In this document: piece by piece, positions 53,601-63,950 of the stretch
Position numbering within the stretch: the stretch's first letter is position 1
How the letters are laid out: the number at the start of each line of letters is the position of its first letter
From: Bactericera cockerelli
Lineage: Eukaryota; Arthropoda; Insecta; Hemiptera; Triozidae
Length of the DNA stretch: 64,000 nucleotides
NCBI GenBank assembly: GCA_024516035.1
Contig: CM044964.1
Coordinates: 25,767,317 to 25,831,316 of the forward strand
Direction of reading: 5' to 3'
Program-made: the position numbers and the translations under genes
The notes under the pieces: model-generated
Databases searched by the model: none
What the model was told of the DNA's origin: nothing
The model's input: the letters and a program-made list of their open reading frames with translations, nothing else

Positions 53601-54276
53601 GTGTATGTATGTATACATTGTATACTATTGAACATTGACAACAAAAGCTTGAGAACAAAAGCTGCTAATCGTAACCTCTGGCGCTCTAAAATCCATGAGA
53701 ATACCCAACAAGCACACCATGATAGCCCCCAGAAAGCAGCTGAAAAAAGAGAAGCTAACCACATTAATAAAGAAAATGAAGAGTGGAAATGCCCTCTCTG
53801 TGACTTTAACACCCGTATTTATGAACAGCGAATTTTGTCTGAGCACTGTCTCAAGCAAGGTATTGGCCAATAATATTAAAGGAAATCATGCTTCAGACCA
53901 TGCTCAAACGGCGTTTTCTGTTCATAAATACGGCTGTAAGTGCCGAAGAAGGAACGGGAGATAGTATGTTCACTCCCACATCACCCAATCGCATAAAGAC
54001 CAAGCCCCTTCGACCAATATCAACCACTCACTGGTGTGCGAACACTGTGGCCACCAGTCCAAATCAAAATCTGGGGTTTCTAGTCACATGAGGCATCGGC
54101 ACCCAGACATCCAACCTGAAACTATAAAACCTACGGGCATTTTACGGATCCACAGAAGATGTATTGAAACTACAAGAGATCCTGATGCATTATATCCAAT
54201 ATCCAAACGTAGAAGTAATTCTTTACTATCAAGCATGTCACTGATGGATGATATTTTAAAGAAAAAAGTCAATTGA
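53601..54276 (+). pseudogene. Broken C2H2 zinc-finger ORF, probably retroelement-derived
   Basis: Overlapping plus-strand frames hold finger-like motifs: WKCPLCDFNTRIYEQ...LSEH (53601-53873), YVHSHITQSHKD, and CEHCGHQSKSKSGVSSHMRH (54034-54276, a C-x2-C-x12-H finger). Continuity requires at least two frame changes and no single start covers all fingers, so this is a decayed gene. The phrase SKSGVSSHMRHRH resembles the N-terminal fingers of R2/NeSL-like non-LTR elements, and host zinc-finger proteins remain an alternative. No reverse transcriptase follows. No splice sites were used to rescue it. Confidence 0.6.
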
Positions 54277-54411
54277 GTTTTCGAAATAATAATAATAATC
54301 CTGAGGTCTCCAAACTTGGATTAAAAACGAGAAGATGATGATGTATCAAAATAAAATATATACCTATGATAATAATAATAAAATAAAACCTATAAGAATA
54401 GCTCCCGCGGG

Positions 54412-54687
54412 TCTTCTAGTAGCATCTAATCTCAGCCAAATCCCATCACAGAATTCTAGTCCTTCTCAACAACCACTAATAGACGAGCTGACCTGTTCAA
54501 TCTGCGATAGACGTTGCAGATCAAAGGCGGGCCTGTCAAGTCATCTGAGGGGTCAGATGTAGAAGAGCAATTCAAAGCGAGACAACATCGAACCGATGAA
54601 CGTCTAAAATCATGTATGTATAATCTGTATAATTACATGTTGATTAGTGTTTATATGTGTGCGCAATATAGTGTCTATTATTTAATA
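54412..54687 (+). pseudogene. Zinc-finger block, copy 1 (frameshifted)
   Basis: Encodes LTCSICDRRCRSKAGLSSHL then loses frame after HLRG through an indel (GGTCAGATG here, GGTCAATG in copy 2). It is about 90 percent or more similar by eye to 55139-55425. Confidence 0.75.
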
Positions 54688-54689
54688 TA

Positions 54690-55130
54690 CAGGGTGTCCC
54701 ACCAAACTTGGACACCTCAAATTACTCGGCCCCTGAAAGAGTTTTTGAAAAATAAAAAATCCTAGGGTACATGGTCTAATTATGCGGTTTCAGTCATGAA
54801 ATTTTTTTTTATACAGGGTGGTTCAAAAGTCAGAAATTGAGGTGTCAACTTTCGATTTTTAAATGGATCGACCTGAATTTTATTTGATAATTTTACTTCT
54901 AAATGGTTCTTGAGTACTTTTTTAAACAAAAATTTTACATACAGGGTGGTTTTTTTCGACCAATTTTTTTTCTAAATCTCGAATAACTTAAGTTTGTTTA
55001 ATTTTTTCGATAACAAGAATAGAGAGTGTTTGTGTAATGAAAACACGCACTTTCAATTGTCATCAAATTTTTTTATACAGGGTGGTTCACAAGTGAAATA
55101 ATGACTTGATTTTTTTTAAAACTAAGTTTT
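54690..55130 (+). repeat. Four TA-CAGGGTG units, 124-136 bp apart
   Basis: CAGGGTG after TA occurs at 54690, 54814, 54942 and 55078, each followed by different AT-rich sequence. The motif equals the ends of the long-arm elements at 50390 and 58329. The array lies exactly between the two zinc-finger copies. Confidence 0.75.
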
Positions 55131-55138
55131 AAAAAAAA

Positions 55139-55425
55139 TCTTCTAATAGCATCTAGTCTCAGCCAAATCCCATCACAGAATTCTAGTCCTTCTGAACAAC
55201 CACTAATAGACGAGCTGACCTGTTCAATCTGCGATAGACGTTGCAGATCAAAGGCGGGCCTGTCAAGTCATCTGAGGGGTCAATGTGGAAGAGAAATTCA
55301 AAGCGAGGCAACATCGAACCGATGAACGTCTAAAATCATGTATGTGTATAATCTGTATAATTACATCTTGATAAGTGTAATGTTTATATGTGTGCGCAAT
55401 ATGGTGTCTATTATTATTAATATAT
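55139..55425 (+). pseudogene. Zinc-finger block, copy 2 (frame intact)
   Basis: Keeps CSICDRRCRSKAGLSSHLRG then QC, a C-x2-C-x12-H-x4-C finger, followed by a stop within about 15 codons. The downstream non-coding sequence (ATGTATGTGTATAATCTG) is duplicated as well, so the unit is larger than an exon. Confidence 0.75.
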
Positions 55426-55613
55426 GCGTAAATTTATAAACAATGAAATATAGAGATGAAAAACAAATACTTACCCTTGTCTTTGGACACCCCAATTAGT
55501 CTCCTTGCATAAGGAGGAAGAGACATGGTCTTAAATAAGGAAAGTAAAAACTGAGTAAACAATCTTGTATCAAGCACTTCCAGGATAATTATAATTTTCA
55601 ACAAAGTCATAGG

Positions 55614-56200
55614 TTGATTGAAGCCAGAGGATCTCTGACAGGAGAAAGAGAGAGGAAATTTAGAAAGAGGGAGGAAAAGAAGAAATACAGAGGGAGGGAG
55701 AAAGAGAGAGGAGAGGGAGAAAGAGGGAAGAAAAGGAGAAATACAGGGGGGAGAAAGAGAGAGGAAATTAGAAAGAGGAGGAAAGAAGAAATACAGAGGG
55801 AGGAGAAAGAGAGAGGAGAGGGAGAAAGAGGAAAAAGGAGAAATACAGGAGGGAGAAAGAGAGGAAATTAGAAAGAGGGAGGAAAGAAGAAATACAGAGG
55901 GAGGGAGAAAGAGAGGGGAAGGAGAAGAGGAAGAAAAGGAGAAATACAGGGGAGGGAGAAAGAGAGAGGGAAGAGAGAGAGAGGAGGGGAGAAAGAGAGG
56001 AAGGAAAAGTAGAAGAGGAAGATGAAGAAGGGGAGGGAGAAAGAGAGAGGGGAGGAGAGAAGAGAGGGGAACGAGGTAGGATACTAAATCAAGAAAGAGG
56101 GGGAGGGGAAGAAGGAGAGAAGTGGAAAAGAGAAGAAAGGAAGAATTGGAAATTTAGAGTAGCGTTAGGTGAGAGGGGAGGAAAAGAGAAAGGTAGTTGA
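55614..56200 (+). repeat. GA-rich minisatellite
   Basis: GAGGAAATT(T)AGAAAGAGG recurs at about 55650, 55761 and 55861, with AGAAATACAG between. Then irregular GGAGA repeats. The 85-aa frame is low-complexity. Confidence 0.88.
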
Positions 56201-57160
56201 GCTCTAAAGTTTCGAAAACTTTGAGACGTTTATTATCGGAAATAAAACTCGAATGTAGGACAGTTTGTAAATTCCGAAACTTTGTGAAGAATTATCTTGT
56301 AATTAGAACCAGATTTTATTTTTGAACTTTTATCTCAAACCTACGAAAGTTTTGTAGCTTTTTACAGTTGTTTTAATTCCAGAGAAAAATAGAAACATCA
56401 GATTTTATGTTTGACAGCTGTGTAAATTCGAGTACTTAGTTTCGTGCATAAAGGATTTTCGTTAATCTTCTTTTCTTTCATTTTGCCTTTTCCCAAACCT
56501 ACTCGGGGTTGGGTTGTATTGTTCACCTCTTCTTCATGGTGAGGTTGGTTGTTCTGGCACTCTAACTTCTGGATGACCTTCCCAACGTCAACCCTGTTGG
56601 GCGTCAATCATTTGTTAAACATCTCTGAGCGAGGCACTATTTTTTTTAAAACAAAAATTCCTGTTTCGTAATGAAATGGAAACTTTCGTCAATTACTGCT
56701 AATATTCTCGATACTATGGGGGCTTGAACCCCAAACTTCCTGATTATGAAACTAGTAGCTAAAACCTGGCCCTTCGTCGTTGGGGTTTCTGGCCGTGACT
56801 GGCCATCTATTTGGAATTTTAATCCACATAAATACCAAAATGAGACTTTGTGATAGTTACAAAAAATTAAATGTTAGACTATCCATTAAGTTAGAGTTTC
56901 AACCGATCACAGTGCACTGTATTCCCATTTATATATAAAAAAAACAATCCCATTTTATATTTTAGGGCCGTACAGAGAGATAGATATTGAAAATGATGAC
57001 ATTGGTAATTTATAAGATAGAAGTAATAATAATGATCATAATTATATTTGTGGTGACCACGATCGTAATATCTCAAATAGTCAAACTCACTATATTTTTG
57101 CTTAACTTGGAAATCACACCACCAACCTCACGATTTCAAGGGCCACATTATTCATCGTCT
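56201..57160. other. About 1 kb without a gene
   Basis: A tRNA-like relic (GGGGGCTTGAACCCCAAA, 56715) and a phrase like the 9700 repeat at about 56750. AGAGTTTCAACCGATCACAG at 56890 recurs at 57412 and, inverted, at about 61390. Confidence 0.5.
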
Positions 57161-57376
57161 GTCCCGGTAGCTCAGTGGTGAAGGCGGCACTCTGTGAATC
57201 CACAGGTTCCAGAGGTCGTGGGTTCGAAACCCAGCCGGGACATGACAAGTTATCCTCCCATTTGGGATTTTTACCACATAATAATATGTCTTGGGCCTAC
57301 TGCTGGAATAATGGGACTTTAATAGTCCTTATCGGGCAGTATAAATAAGACGATATTATTATTATTACTATTATTC
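57161..57376 (+). repeat. tRNA-derived SINE, family A, best head
   Basis: Head 57161-57241: the acceptor stem GTCCCGG pairs perfectly with CCGGGAC, A box TAGCTCAGTGGTGAAGG, B box GGTTCGAAACC. The anticodon arm does not fold, so it is not a tRNA gene. Then the linker, a 3' stem-loop (TACTGC/GCAGTA around GGACT/AGTCC-type pairing) and CGATATTATT with (ATT)n. Confidence 0.93.
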
Positions 57377-57679
57377 ATAGGAATAAACCCTAATTCTGAC
57401 AAGTCCTCCAGTTGGAGTTTCAACCAATCACAGCGCACCATAGCCAGAGTCAAGGGATAGTGTCCTCTTAGATTAAATCTAGTCCTGTTTTATAATTCGG
57501 TCTCAAAACCTCTGCCGCCCTATGGAAAAAGCTACTGAGGTCAGTAAAGGAGAGAAAACGCATAAGGACACTATAAAGTCCATTTTCGCAGTGGCAGGGT
57601 TTTGTGAGACGCTGGGGATCAATCAGGAAAAAAGAAACTTTACAGAAAAAGCTGCAAACTTTTTTTCTTTCGTTTGTTT
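57377..57679. other. No gene; dispersed phrase
   Basis: 57405-57510 contains GAGTTTCAACCAATCACAGC and TTTTATAATTCGGTCTC, which recur together near 61385-61460, pointing to an old repeat. Confidence 0.5.
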
Positions 57680-58166
57680 CATAACTTACAGCATTTCCCT
57701 CCCTATATTGCTTCCTTGCCCCTCTTTTTCTCTATCTTCACTCTCTTTCTTTTCTTCCCTATCTCTCTCTCTTCTACTCTCCCTTTTCCCCCTGTTTCTT
57801 CCTTGCTCCCCCTTTTTTTTCTCCTCCTTTTTCCCTTTCTCTTCTTTTCTCTACCTTTTTCTTTCTTTTCCCTTCTCCCTTTTTCTGCCTCCGTATTGCA
57901 TCACTTCTAGAAGAATAATTATCTCTTATCTCTTTCTTTTCCTTTCTTTCCCTTTTTTCTTCCTCCTCTTTCCATCACTTTCTAATTTCTCTTACTCTTT
58001 CTTTCCTTCTTCTCTCTTTTCTTCTCTTCTCATCTTCCTTCCTCTTCTTCTCATTTCTCTTATTCTTTCTTTCTCTCTCTCTCTCTTTCCTTCCTTCCCA
58101 CCTCCCTTCTCTCTTTCTCTCTCTTCTCTCTCTCTCTCTCTCCCTCACTCTCTCTCTCCCTCTCTC

Positions 58167-58200
<34 letters not shown>

Positions 58201-58262
58201 CCTCTCCTCCCCTCTCTCTCTCTCGTCTCTCTCCCTCCTCACTCTCTCGCTCTCGCCATTAT
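57680..58262 (+). repeat. CT-rich tract
   Basis: CTTTCTTTTC patches then (CT)n with CCC interruptions at 58070-58260. The 283-aa frame across it is low-complexity. Confidence 0.9.
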
Positions 58263-59167
58263 TCTTCACGTACAACATTTAACTCCAGGATAGCATGTTC
58301 CCTATTTCCTTTCTTGCACGTATATGTCTACAGGGTGGTTCGGGACAAGAACGATCAAAAGTATCAAATTTAAAAAAGGCAACTCGTTTTCAAAAAATAA
58401 AAATAAAAAAAATATCACAGTATTTTTTATGAAATAAAACATTCGAACTTCAAATATAAAGCGTTGATTCTCTGTTCCAATACTTAAGAGCTCCCGTCCC
58501 GTATACAGATGCAAATATTTTGAGGGTAGGTTCAGCCCACCGTGGACTATCATATGAGCGAAACTTGCAGTGGGGCATTTTGCTTCGTTAAAGAGTTATG
58601 GCCAAATCCCTGTTTTTCCCACAGGTCTAGAGGTCACTTAGATCGATGCACGTTTTTAAAGAAATGGTAGCCAGTAAGTAACTTTTGACTTCATGTATGG
58701 ATAGTCATGCATATTTCCCTTGAAATGCAGTTGGTTGCATGAAAAAATATTGAAATACCAGAGAGATATTTAATCATAAGTTCAATATTTTTCTAAAATT
58801 CGATTTTTCCCTGTTTTCCCTTTCGCGAATTTAGAGTACTTCTACAATTGCAATTCTGCGTATCACTAGGTAAAAAAATACCCTTTGCTACTTTCTTTCA
58901 ATAAATACAAAGTTCTTTTAGACGCGTGAAGTAACGAATGAGGTACGCCTTATCAAACGGCACCAGAAGGAGAGAAACACATCTTTCAAATTTTGAATCT
59001 GGGCGCTATTGCATTTTGAAGAACACTCGATGCCTGAAGCGGTCTGTGTGACTATTTTTGTGCCAACTGCAAGTTATAAATGAAAATTTTCTGAGTACAA
59101 TTAGTTCTATTAACCAACTATATCAATCAAATCTAACAGTTAAAATAAAAAGGCGATCAATTTGTTC

Positions 59168-59217
59168 GGTGGAAGAGAAAGCCACAAGCTTTAAACCTCG
59201 CCCTTGGTTCGCTACAT
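59168..59217 (+). repeat. Stem-loop module, family c (copy 2)
   Basis: GGTGGAAGAGAAAGCCACAA then GCTTTAAACC. Inner stem AAAGC/GCTTT. Inside the long-arm element. Confidence 0.78.
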
Positions 59218-59299
59218 ATTCTTTTGGGTTCTTTTCATTTCATGTCCTGTGTTGCAGAATGTATCATGTTTGTAGTTTATCAATAAACTACAAACATGT

Positions 59300-59395
59300 A
59301 TCACCACCCTTGATCAGTCTTTGTTTATATTTATTTCACAAATTTTTACCATGTTCATTGTAAAAAAAAAAAATGTAAATAAAGCTTGGTCCAAT
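59300..59395 (+). repeat. Stem-loop family b, 3' half and tail
   Basis: TATCACCACCCTTGATCAGT followed by TTTGTTTATATTTATTTCAC and AATAAAGCTTGGTCC, matching 33230-33315. The 5' arm is missing. Confidence 0.72.
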
Positions 59396-59569
59396 TGTTT
59401 ATAAAATAAAAATAAAGTATTAATAATAATAGTAAGTAACCTTAAGGTTGGATGTTCGAGTTTTACCCAAGGTTAATTTTCGGCACTATTTGTTATGTTT
59501 TTGATATCATGATTGTGATAAACACAAAAATGATATTTTTAATTTTACTTCTAAAAATAAAATCATAAT

Positions 59570-59745
59570 TTTTGTTGGTAGCGCAGAGTCTTTCTCCATG
59601 TGTATTCTTTTTCCATAATTACACCACTGGTTGCTGCTTTCGTTGCAGCCTCTCTCATTTTTCCTCATGATAACCCTGTGATTCCATAACCCCATTCACA
59701 TAAAAGTTCACACCGACCGACCACTGTGAATGATCAATTTCCCTC
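59570..59745 (-). repeat. tRNA-derived SINE, family D, partial
   Basis: GTAGCGCAGAGTC and CACTGGTTGCTGCTTTCGTT correspond to 180-280. The tRNA head is lost. Confidence 0.7.
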
Positions 59746-60346
59746 TGTTAAACATCCCAGAGCAGTGTATTTATACCTCAAATTACGCGCCAATTCTGTT
59801 AAAATTCAGCCAACTTTGAATTTTCCATCATGATTCAGAAGTGTTTTTTGAGCTTTGTGTGTACTGCATTCCATGATCTTTAAAGTAATATAAATGAGCT
59901 TTCTTTTTTATAAAACTAAACATTATAGGGTATTTTTTTACCTAGTGATACGCAGAATTGCAATTGTAGAAGTACTCTAAATTCACGAAAGGGAAAACAG
60001 GGAAAAATCAAATTTTAGAAAAGTATTGCACTTATGATTAAATATCTCTCTGGTTTTTCAATATTTTTTTATGCAACCAACTGCATTTCAAGGGAAATAT
60101 GCATGACTATCCATACATGAAGTCAAAAATTACTTACTGGCTATCATTTCTTTAAAAACGTGCATCGATCCAAGTGACCTCTAGACCTGTGGGAAAAACA
60201 GGGATTTGGCCATAACTCTTTAACGAAGCAAAATGCCCCACTGCAAGTTTCGCTCATATGATAGTCCACGGTGGGCCGAACTTACCCTCAAAATATTTGC
60301 ATCTGTATACGGGACACCCTGTATACTATGATTTCATCATCTAGGG

Positions 60347-60542
60347 AATAATTATATCGCTTTATTTATACTGCCCGAATAGGACAATTATAAAGTCCCA
60401 TTAGTCCAGCAGTAAGCTCAAGACCCATTATCATGTGGTAAAAATCCCAAATGGGAGGATAACTTAACATGTCCCGGCTGGTTTTCGAACCTACGACCTC
60501 TGGATTCACAGAGTGCCGCCTTTACCACTGAGCTACCGGGAC
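60347..60542 (-). repeat. tRNA-derived SINE, family A
   Basis: Complete copy. GTCCCGGTAGCTCAGTGGT head at the right, TATCGC...TATAC tail at the left. It directly follows the end of the long-arm element. Confidence 0.92.
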
Positions 60543-60647
60543 AGACAGCACGATCAACCTATACAGTGTATAATGACAAGGTTAAAGCGCTTACAAGAAG
60601 AAAAAAGAAAAGATATAGAGTGAATAAAATACAGTAAAGACACTAAG

Positions 60648-60843
60648 GGTTGGGTGGATGGGATTGCCATAGGCAATAACCCCGCCCTTTAGTTAGGACA
60701 TACCTACGTAAATATTTTTATTTTTTATTTTTTTGTTTATATTTTTAATATTGTCAATTCTATATTTAATTTTTACCATTATTTGTCTGTATACTTTCTA
60801 CTAATAAAGAGTTTATAAATAAATAAAAAATAAATAATAAAGA
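60648..60843 (+). repeat. Stem-loop module, family a (copy 10), best folded
   Basis: The outer stem AAGGG/CCCTT (60645 onward), middle GGGT/ACCC and inner ATTGCC/GGCAAT with loop ATA are all perfect. The tail of about 130 nt ends AATAAAGAG and (AAT)n. Confidence 0.88.
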
Positions 60844-60857
60844 AACATGATTTTTTG

Positions 60858-61085
60858 GGGGTTTTAACGTCGCTTTCAACTGCATGGTCATATCACGACC
60901 GGGGGTTTACCCTCCATTCGCAGGAAACTCACAAACTTGATACTCACATTAACCTCACCCAGCCTTGGTTGGTCAGGAATGTTAGTATTACGAAATCTTC
61001 ACCTCGCTGCACTTTGCTTCACTTCGGTGATCCTACGAGAACCGGTGCATTCAACGTGCCATCGACGCTGCGCGCTGGCTATGAA
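60858..61085 (-). repeat. 5S-derived SINE, most complete 5S 5' end
   Basis: The minus strand reads CGATGGCACGTTGAATGCAC, CGGTTCTCGTAGGATCACCG and AAGTGAAGCAA, collinear with the first half of 5S rRNA. Then the body GGCTGGGTGAGGTTAATGTG and the tail ATGCAGTTGAAAGCGACG. The plus-strand 78-aa frame is spurious. Confidence 0.9.
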
Positions 61086-61137
61086 ACATGATTAGTTGAT
61101 TAGTTCTACGAATTCTACACTATCTCTACACTATGCT

Positions 61138-61327
61138 TGTCCCCCTAGGCGGTACTCTGTGATTCCAGAAGTCGTGGGTTCGAAACCCAGCTGGGACATG
61201 ACAAGTTACCCTTACATTTGGGACTTTTACCACATAATAATATGCCTTGGGCTTACTGCTTGAATAATGGGACTTACGTAAATAGTCCTAATCGGGCAGT
61301 ATAAATAAGGCGATATTATTATTATTA
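61138..61327 (+). repeat. tRNA-derived SINE, family A, A box deleted
   Basis: GTCCC is followed directly by CCTAGGCGGTACTCTG, so the GGTAGCTCAGTGGT segment is missing. The rest of the copy is complete. Confidence 0.88.
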
Positions 61328-61546
61328 CCCCTGATTAAGACCTCTGTTAGCCTAACCGTTCCTGACCCTGAACTCTGGGTATAGTGTGCTGTGATTGGTT
61401 GAAATTCCGAATTGTGGGCGTGTCTGACTCATCCTAGCATTCCTGTTTTATAATTTGGCCCTTATAGCTCAAATAGTTTCCATCTCTTTGCTTTGCATGT
61501 CCAACCCAACTTGTGTACCAACATATTCTCACCTACCTATTAGTCT
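61328..61546. other. Spacer with dispersed phrase
   Basis: Contains the phrase shared with 57405-57510, in part inverted (CTGTGATTGGTTGAAATTCC). No gene. Confidence 0.5.
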
Positions 61547-61740
61547 GTCCCGGTAGCTCAGTGGTAAGAGCGTCACTGTGTGAATCCAGAGATTCCAGAG
61601 GTCGCGGATTCGAAACCCAGCCGGGTCATAACAAGTTATGAGATTTTTACCACATAGATTACGTCTTGGATTTACTGCTGGAATAGCCCTAATCGGGCAG
61701 TATAAATAAGGCGATATTATTATTATTATTTTTACCTACC
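61547..61740 (+). repeat. tRNA-derived SINE, family A
   Basis: Head GTCCCGGTAGCTCAGTGGT intact, closing stem CCGGGTC. A deletion in the linker and in the 3' stem-loop region shortens it. Confidence 0.9.
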
Positions 61741-61789
61741 TACCTCTCATGTATTTTCTCTACCTATGAGTACAACTATATATCCAACG

Positions 61790-62160
61790 CTCTTTCTTTT
61801 ACCTTTTCTCTCCCTCGTTCACTCTCATCTCTACCTATCTCTCTCTCTTTCTGCCCACTTTATCTTTCCTTCTCTCTCTTATCTATGTCAAGAGGAACAC
61901 TGTATGCTATTCTCCTAACCTATCTTTGTATTACTAGAATTTATCTTTCTCTCTCCTTCTTTTTCTCTTTCTCTCTCTATGTTTCTATCCCTCTCTACTC
62001 CTAACATAGCTATGGCAAAAAGATTCTTCTGAAGGGGCACTAAACTTACTTTCTCTCCCCCCTTTCTCATCCATTTCTATTTTTCTTCATCCCTCCTACT
62101 CACTCCCTCTTTTATTATTTCTCCCTCTCTTTCTCTCTTTCTCTTTCTCTCTCCCTAACT
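61790..62160 (+). repeat. CT-rich tract
   Basis: CTCTCT and CTACCTATCTCT phrases. GGCAAAA(G)GATTCTT...GAAAGGGC is repeated near 62012 and 62167. Confidence 0.8.
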
Positions 62161-62249
62161 CATGTACGGCAAAAGGATTCTTGTGAAAGGGCCCTTAGCT
62201 TCTTGAGGAAATACTTTCATATATATTATGTTCTCTTTCTTTTACTGTT

Positions 62250-62259
62250 TTTATCCCTC

Positions 62260-62291
<32 letters not shown>

Positions 62292-62365
62292 TCTCTCCTT
62301 ATGTTTCTCTCACCCCATACCTCTCTCTCATTGTCTCTCTCTCTCTCTCTCCCTCTATTCCCCTC
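62250..62365 (+). repeat. (CT)n tract
   Basis: Nearly pure CT with a few interruptions, abutting the SINE D copy. Confidence 0.88.
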
Positions 62366-62580
62366 TCTCTTGGGTTTCGATCCCCAGCGGGCAGGATTTT
62401 TTCTGCTCTGTACTTGGGTGTTCGGGGTCCAGTCATACCTCGAGAGGAAAAATGAGTAGCTGTTTTAATGTGAGCAGCGACCAGTTGCGGAATTATAGGC
62501 AAAAATAAGATATTAGGATAACAAAGATAAGGAAAAATCCTATGATTCTACGCTACCTACTAAAATTGTGATATAATAGA
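62366..62580 (+). repeat. tRNA-derived SINE, family D, A box missing
   Basis: Starts at the B box GGGTTTCGATCCCCAGCGGG and continues through TTCTGCTCTGTACTTGGGTG to GCGACCAGTTGCGGAATTAT and CTACCTACTAAAATTGTGAT. It matches the complement of 144-370. The 5' part of the tRNA head is replaced by the (CT)n tract. Confidence 0.85.
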
Positions 62581-62599
62581 CAAATAAACACTATTATTC

Positions 62600-62665
62600 A
62601 TTCTTCTCTATCTCTCTCCCTCTTTTCTTCTGTCTCTCTCCCTCTATTCTCTCTTTTTTTCTTTA
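62600..62665 (+). repeat. Short CT-rich tract
   Basis: CTCTATCTCTCTCC and related phrases. Confidence 0.75.
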
Positions 62666-62814
62666 TGACTCCCCTTTTATCCGCACGCAAGAATTTGTTT
62701 CTAGAAAAAGACGGAATGTAAGGTTGAAATATTGGACAGCTATATAACAATGCAGGAGTGTTCTCAAAGGGATATAAATTAAGACAGTGATAGAGGTAAG
62801 AAGAGAAAATATAT

Positions 62815-62873
62815 TGGAGGTAAAAAATTGAAGAGGGGAAAAGAGGTAAAAGGGAGAGAGAGAGGAAAGTTGG

Positions 62874-62914
<41 letters not shown>

Positions 62915-63130
62915 GGCGATAAAAGAGAGAGACAGAGAGATGAAGGGGAAGAGAGAGAGAGACGAAAGGTGGTATAAGGAGAAGAGAGTGGAAAGGCGGT
63001 AAAAGGAGAGAGAGAGAAAGGTGGTAAAAGGAGAGAGAGAGAGACAGAGAGAGAGAGAGTAAAGGTGGTAAAAGAGAGAGGGAGAAGAGAGAGAGAGGAG
63101 AGAGGAAAGGTGGTAAAAGAGAGGAGATAT
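62815..63130 (+). repeat. GA-rich minisatellite
   Basis: GAAAGGTGGTAAAAG or GAAAGGCGGTAAAAG recurs about seven times at 30-60-bp intervals between (GA)n runs. Confidence 0.88.
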
Positions 63131-63219
63131 TATGGAATGGGAATGTTTTGATTAGATGTACATGTTTATTTAATGCCTCACTTATCATCAAACTCAGCAA
63201 TTTGTTTGTGGAGGGGTAT

Positions 63220-63860
63220 GTTTCGACCTTCCTTCCTCTCTCCTCCCATCTCTCGCTTTTCTCCTCTCTCCTATAATACTCCTTCCTTTCTCTTCTATCT
63301 CTTCCTTCTTCTCTCTTTTTTCTCTTCTCTTTCCTCTCTTCCTCTCTTTCTTTCCCTCTTTTCCCCTTTTCTTCTTCTTTCTCTTCCTTCCTTCTCCTTC
63401 TCTTCTCTTTCTTCCTTCTTCCTTCCTCCTCCCTCCCCTTTTTTATTAATTAACTGTTTTTTAATGCCTCACTTATCATCAACTCACAATTTGTTTTCGG
63501 GTAATGTTCCGACCCTTCCTTTCCTCTCTCTCTCACATCCTCGCTTTTTCTCCCTCCCTCTTAATCATTTCTTCCTTCCTTTCCTCTTTCTAATTTTCTT
63601 TCTCTTTTCTCTCTCCTTCCTTTCCTTCTCTTCTTTCTCTCCTTCTTTCCTCTTTTCTTCTCACTTTCTCTTTCTTTTCTCTTTCTCTTTCCTTCTATCT
63701 TCTCTTTCTCTTTCCTCTTTTCCTTTCTTCTCTTTCTCATTTCTCTCTTCTTTCTCTTTTCTTTCTTTCTCTTTCTCTTTCTCTCCCTTTCTCTTTCTCT
63801 TTCTCTGTTCCTTTTCTCTTTCTCTTCTCTCTCTCTCTCTCTCTCTCCCTCTCTTACATT
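63220..63860 (+). repeat. CT-rich tract with a ~290-bp repeat start
   Basis: TTTAATGCCTCACTTATCATCAA followed by a GTTTCGACC/GTTCCGACC phrase occurs at 63170 and 63461, each leading into CT repeats. Ends with (CT)n. Confidence 0.85.
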
Positions 63861-63950
63861 AATTAGAAAACTTAGTATTTTGGTAAGCACTAGAATGATA
63901 ACGAAAAAAGATCAAAGACGAAAATGAGGTCTGAACTTTTACGGATGATA

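Larger units (their letters stand above)
58329..60321. mobile_element. 2.0-kb element with ~388-bp inverted arms
   Basis: Arms 58497-58884 and 59928-60314 are inverted and highly similar. The right end reads CAGGGTGTCCCGTATACAG (complement) before TA (60322-60323). On the left, CAGGGTG after TA (58327-58328) is separated from TCCCGTATACAG by 161 bp (58336-58496), which looks like an insertion in the terminus. The centre carries retroelement fragments (family c and b modules, family D SINE). No transposase. Confidence 0.82.

Noticed and set aside
57161..57241. Functional tRNA gene
   Set aside because: The acceptor stem is perfect, but the anticodon stem and loop cannot be formed and the sequence is one of many copies with a SINE body attached.
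60970..61080. Functional 5S rRNA gene
   Set aside because: Only the 5' half of 5S is collinear. The remainder is SINE body, and several diverged copies exist.
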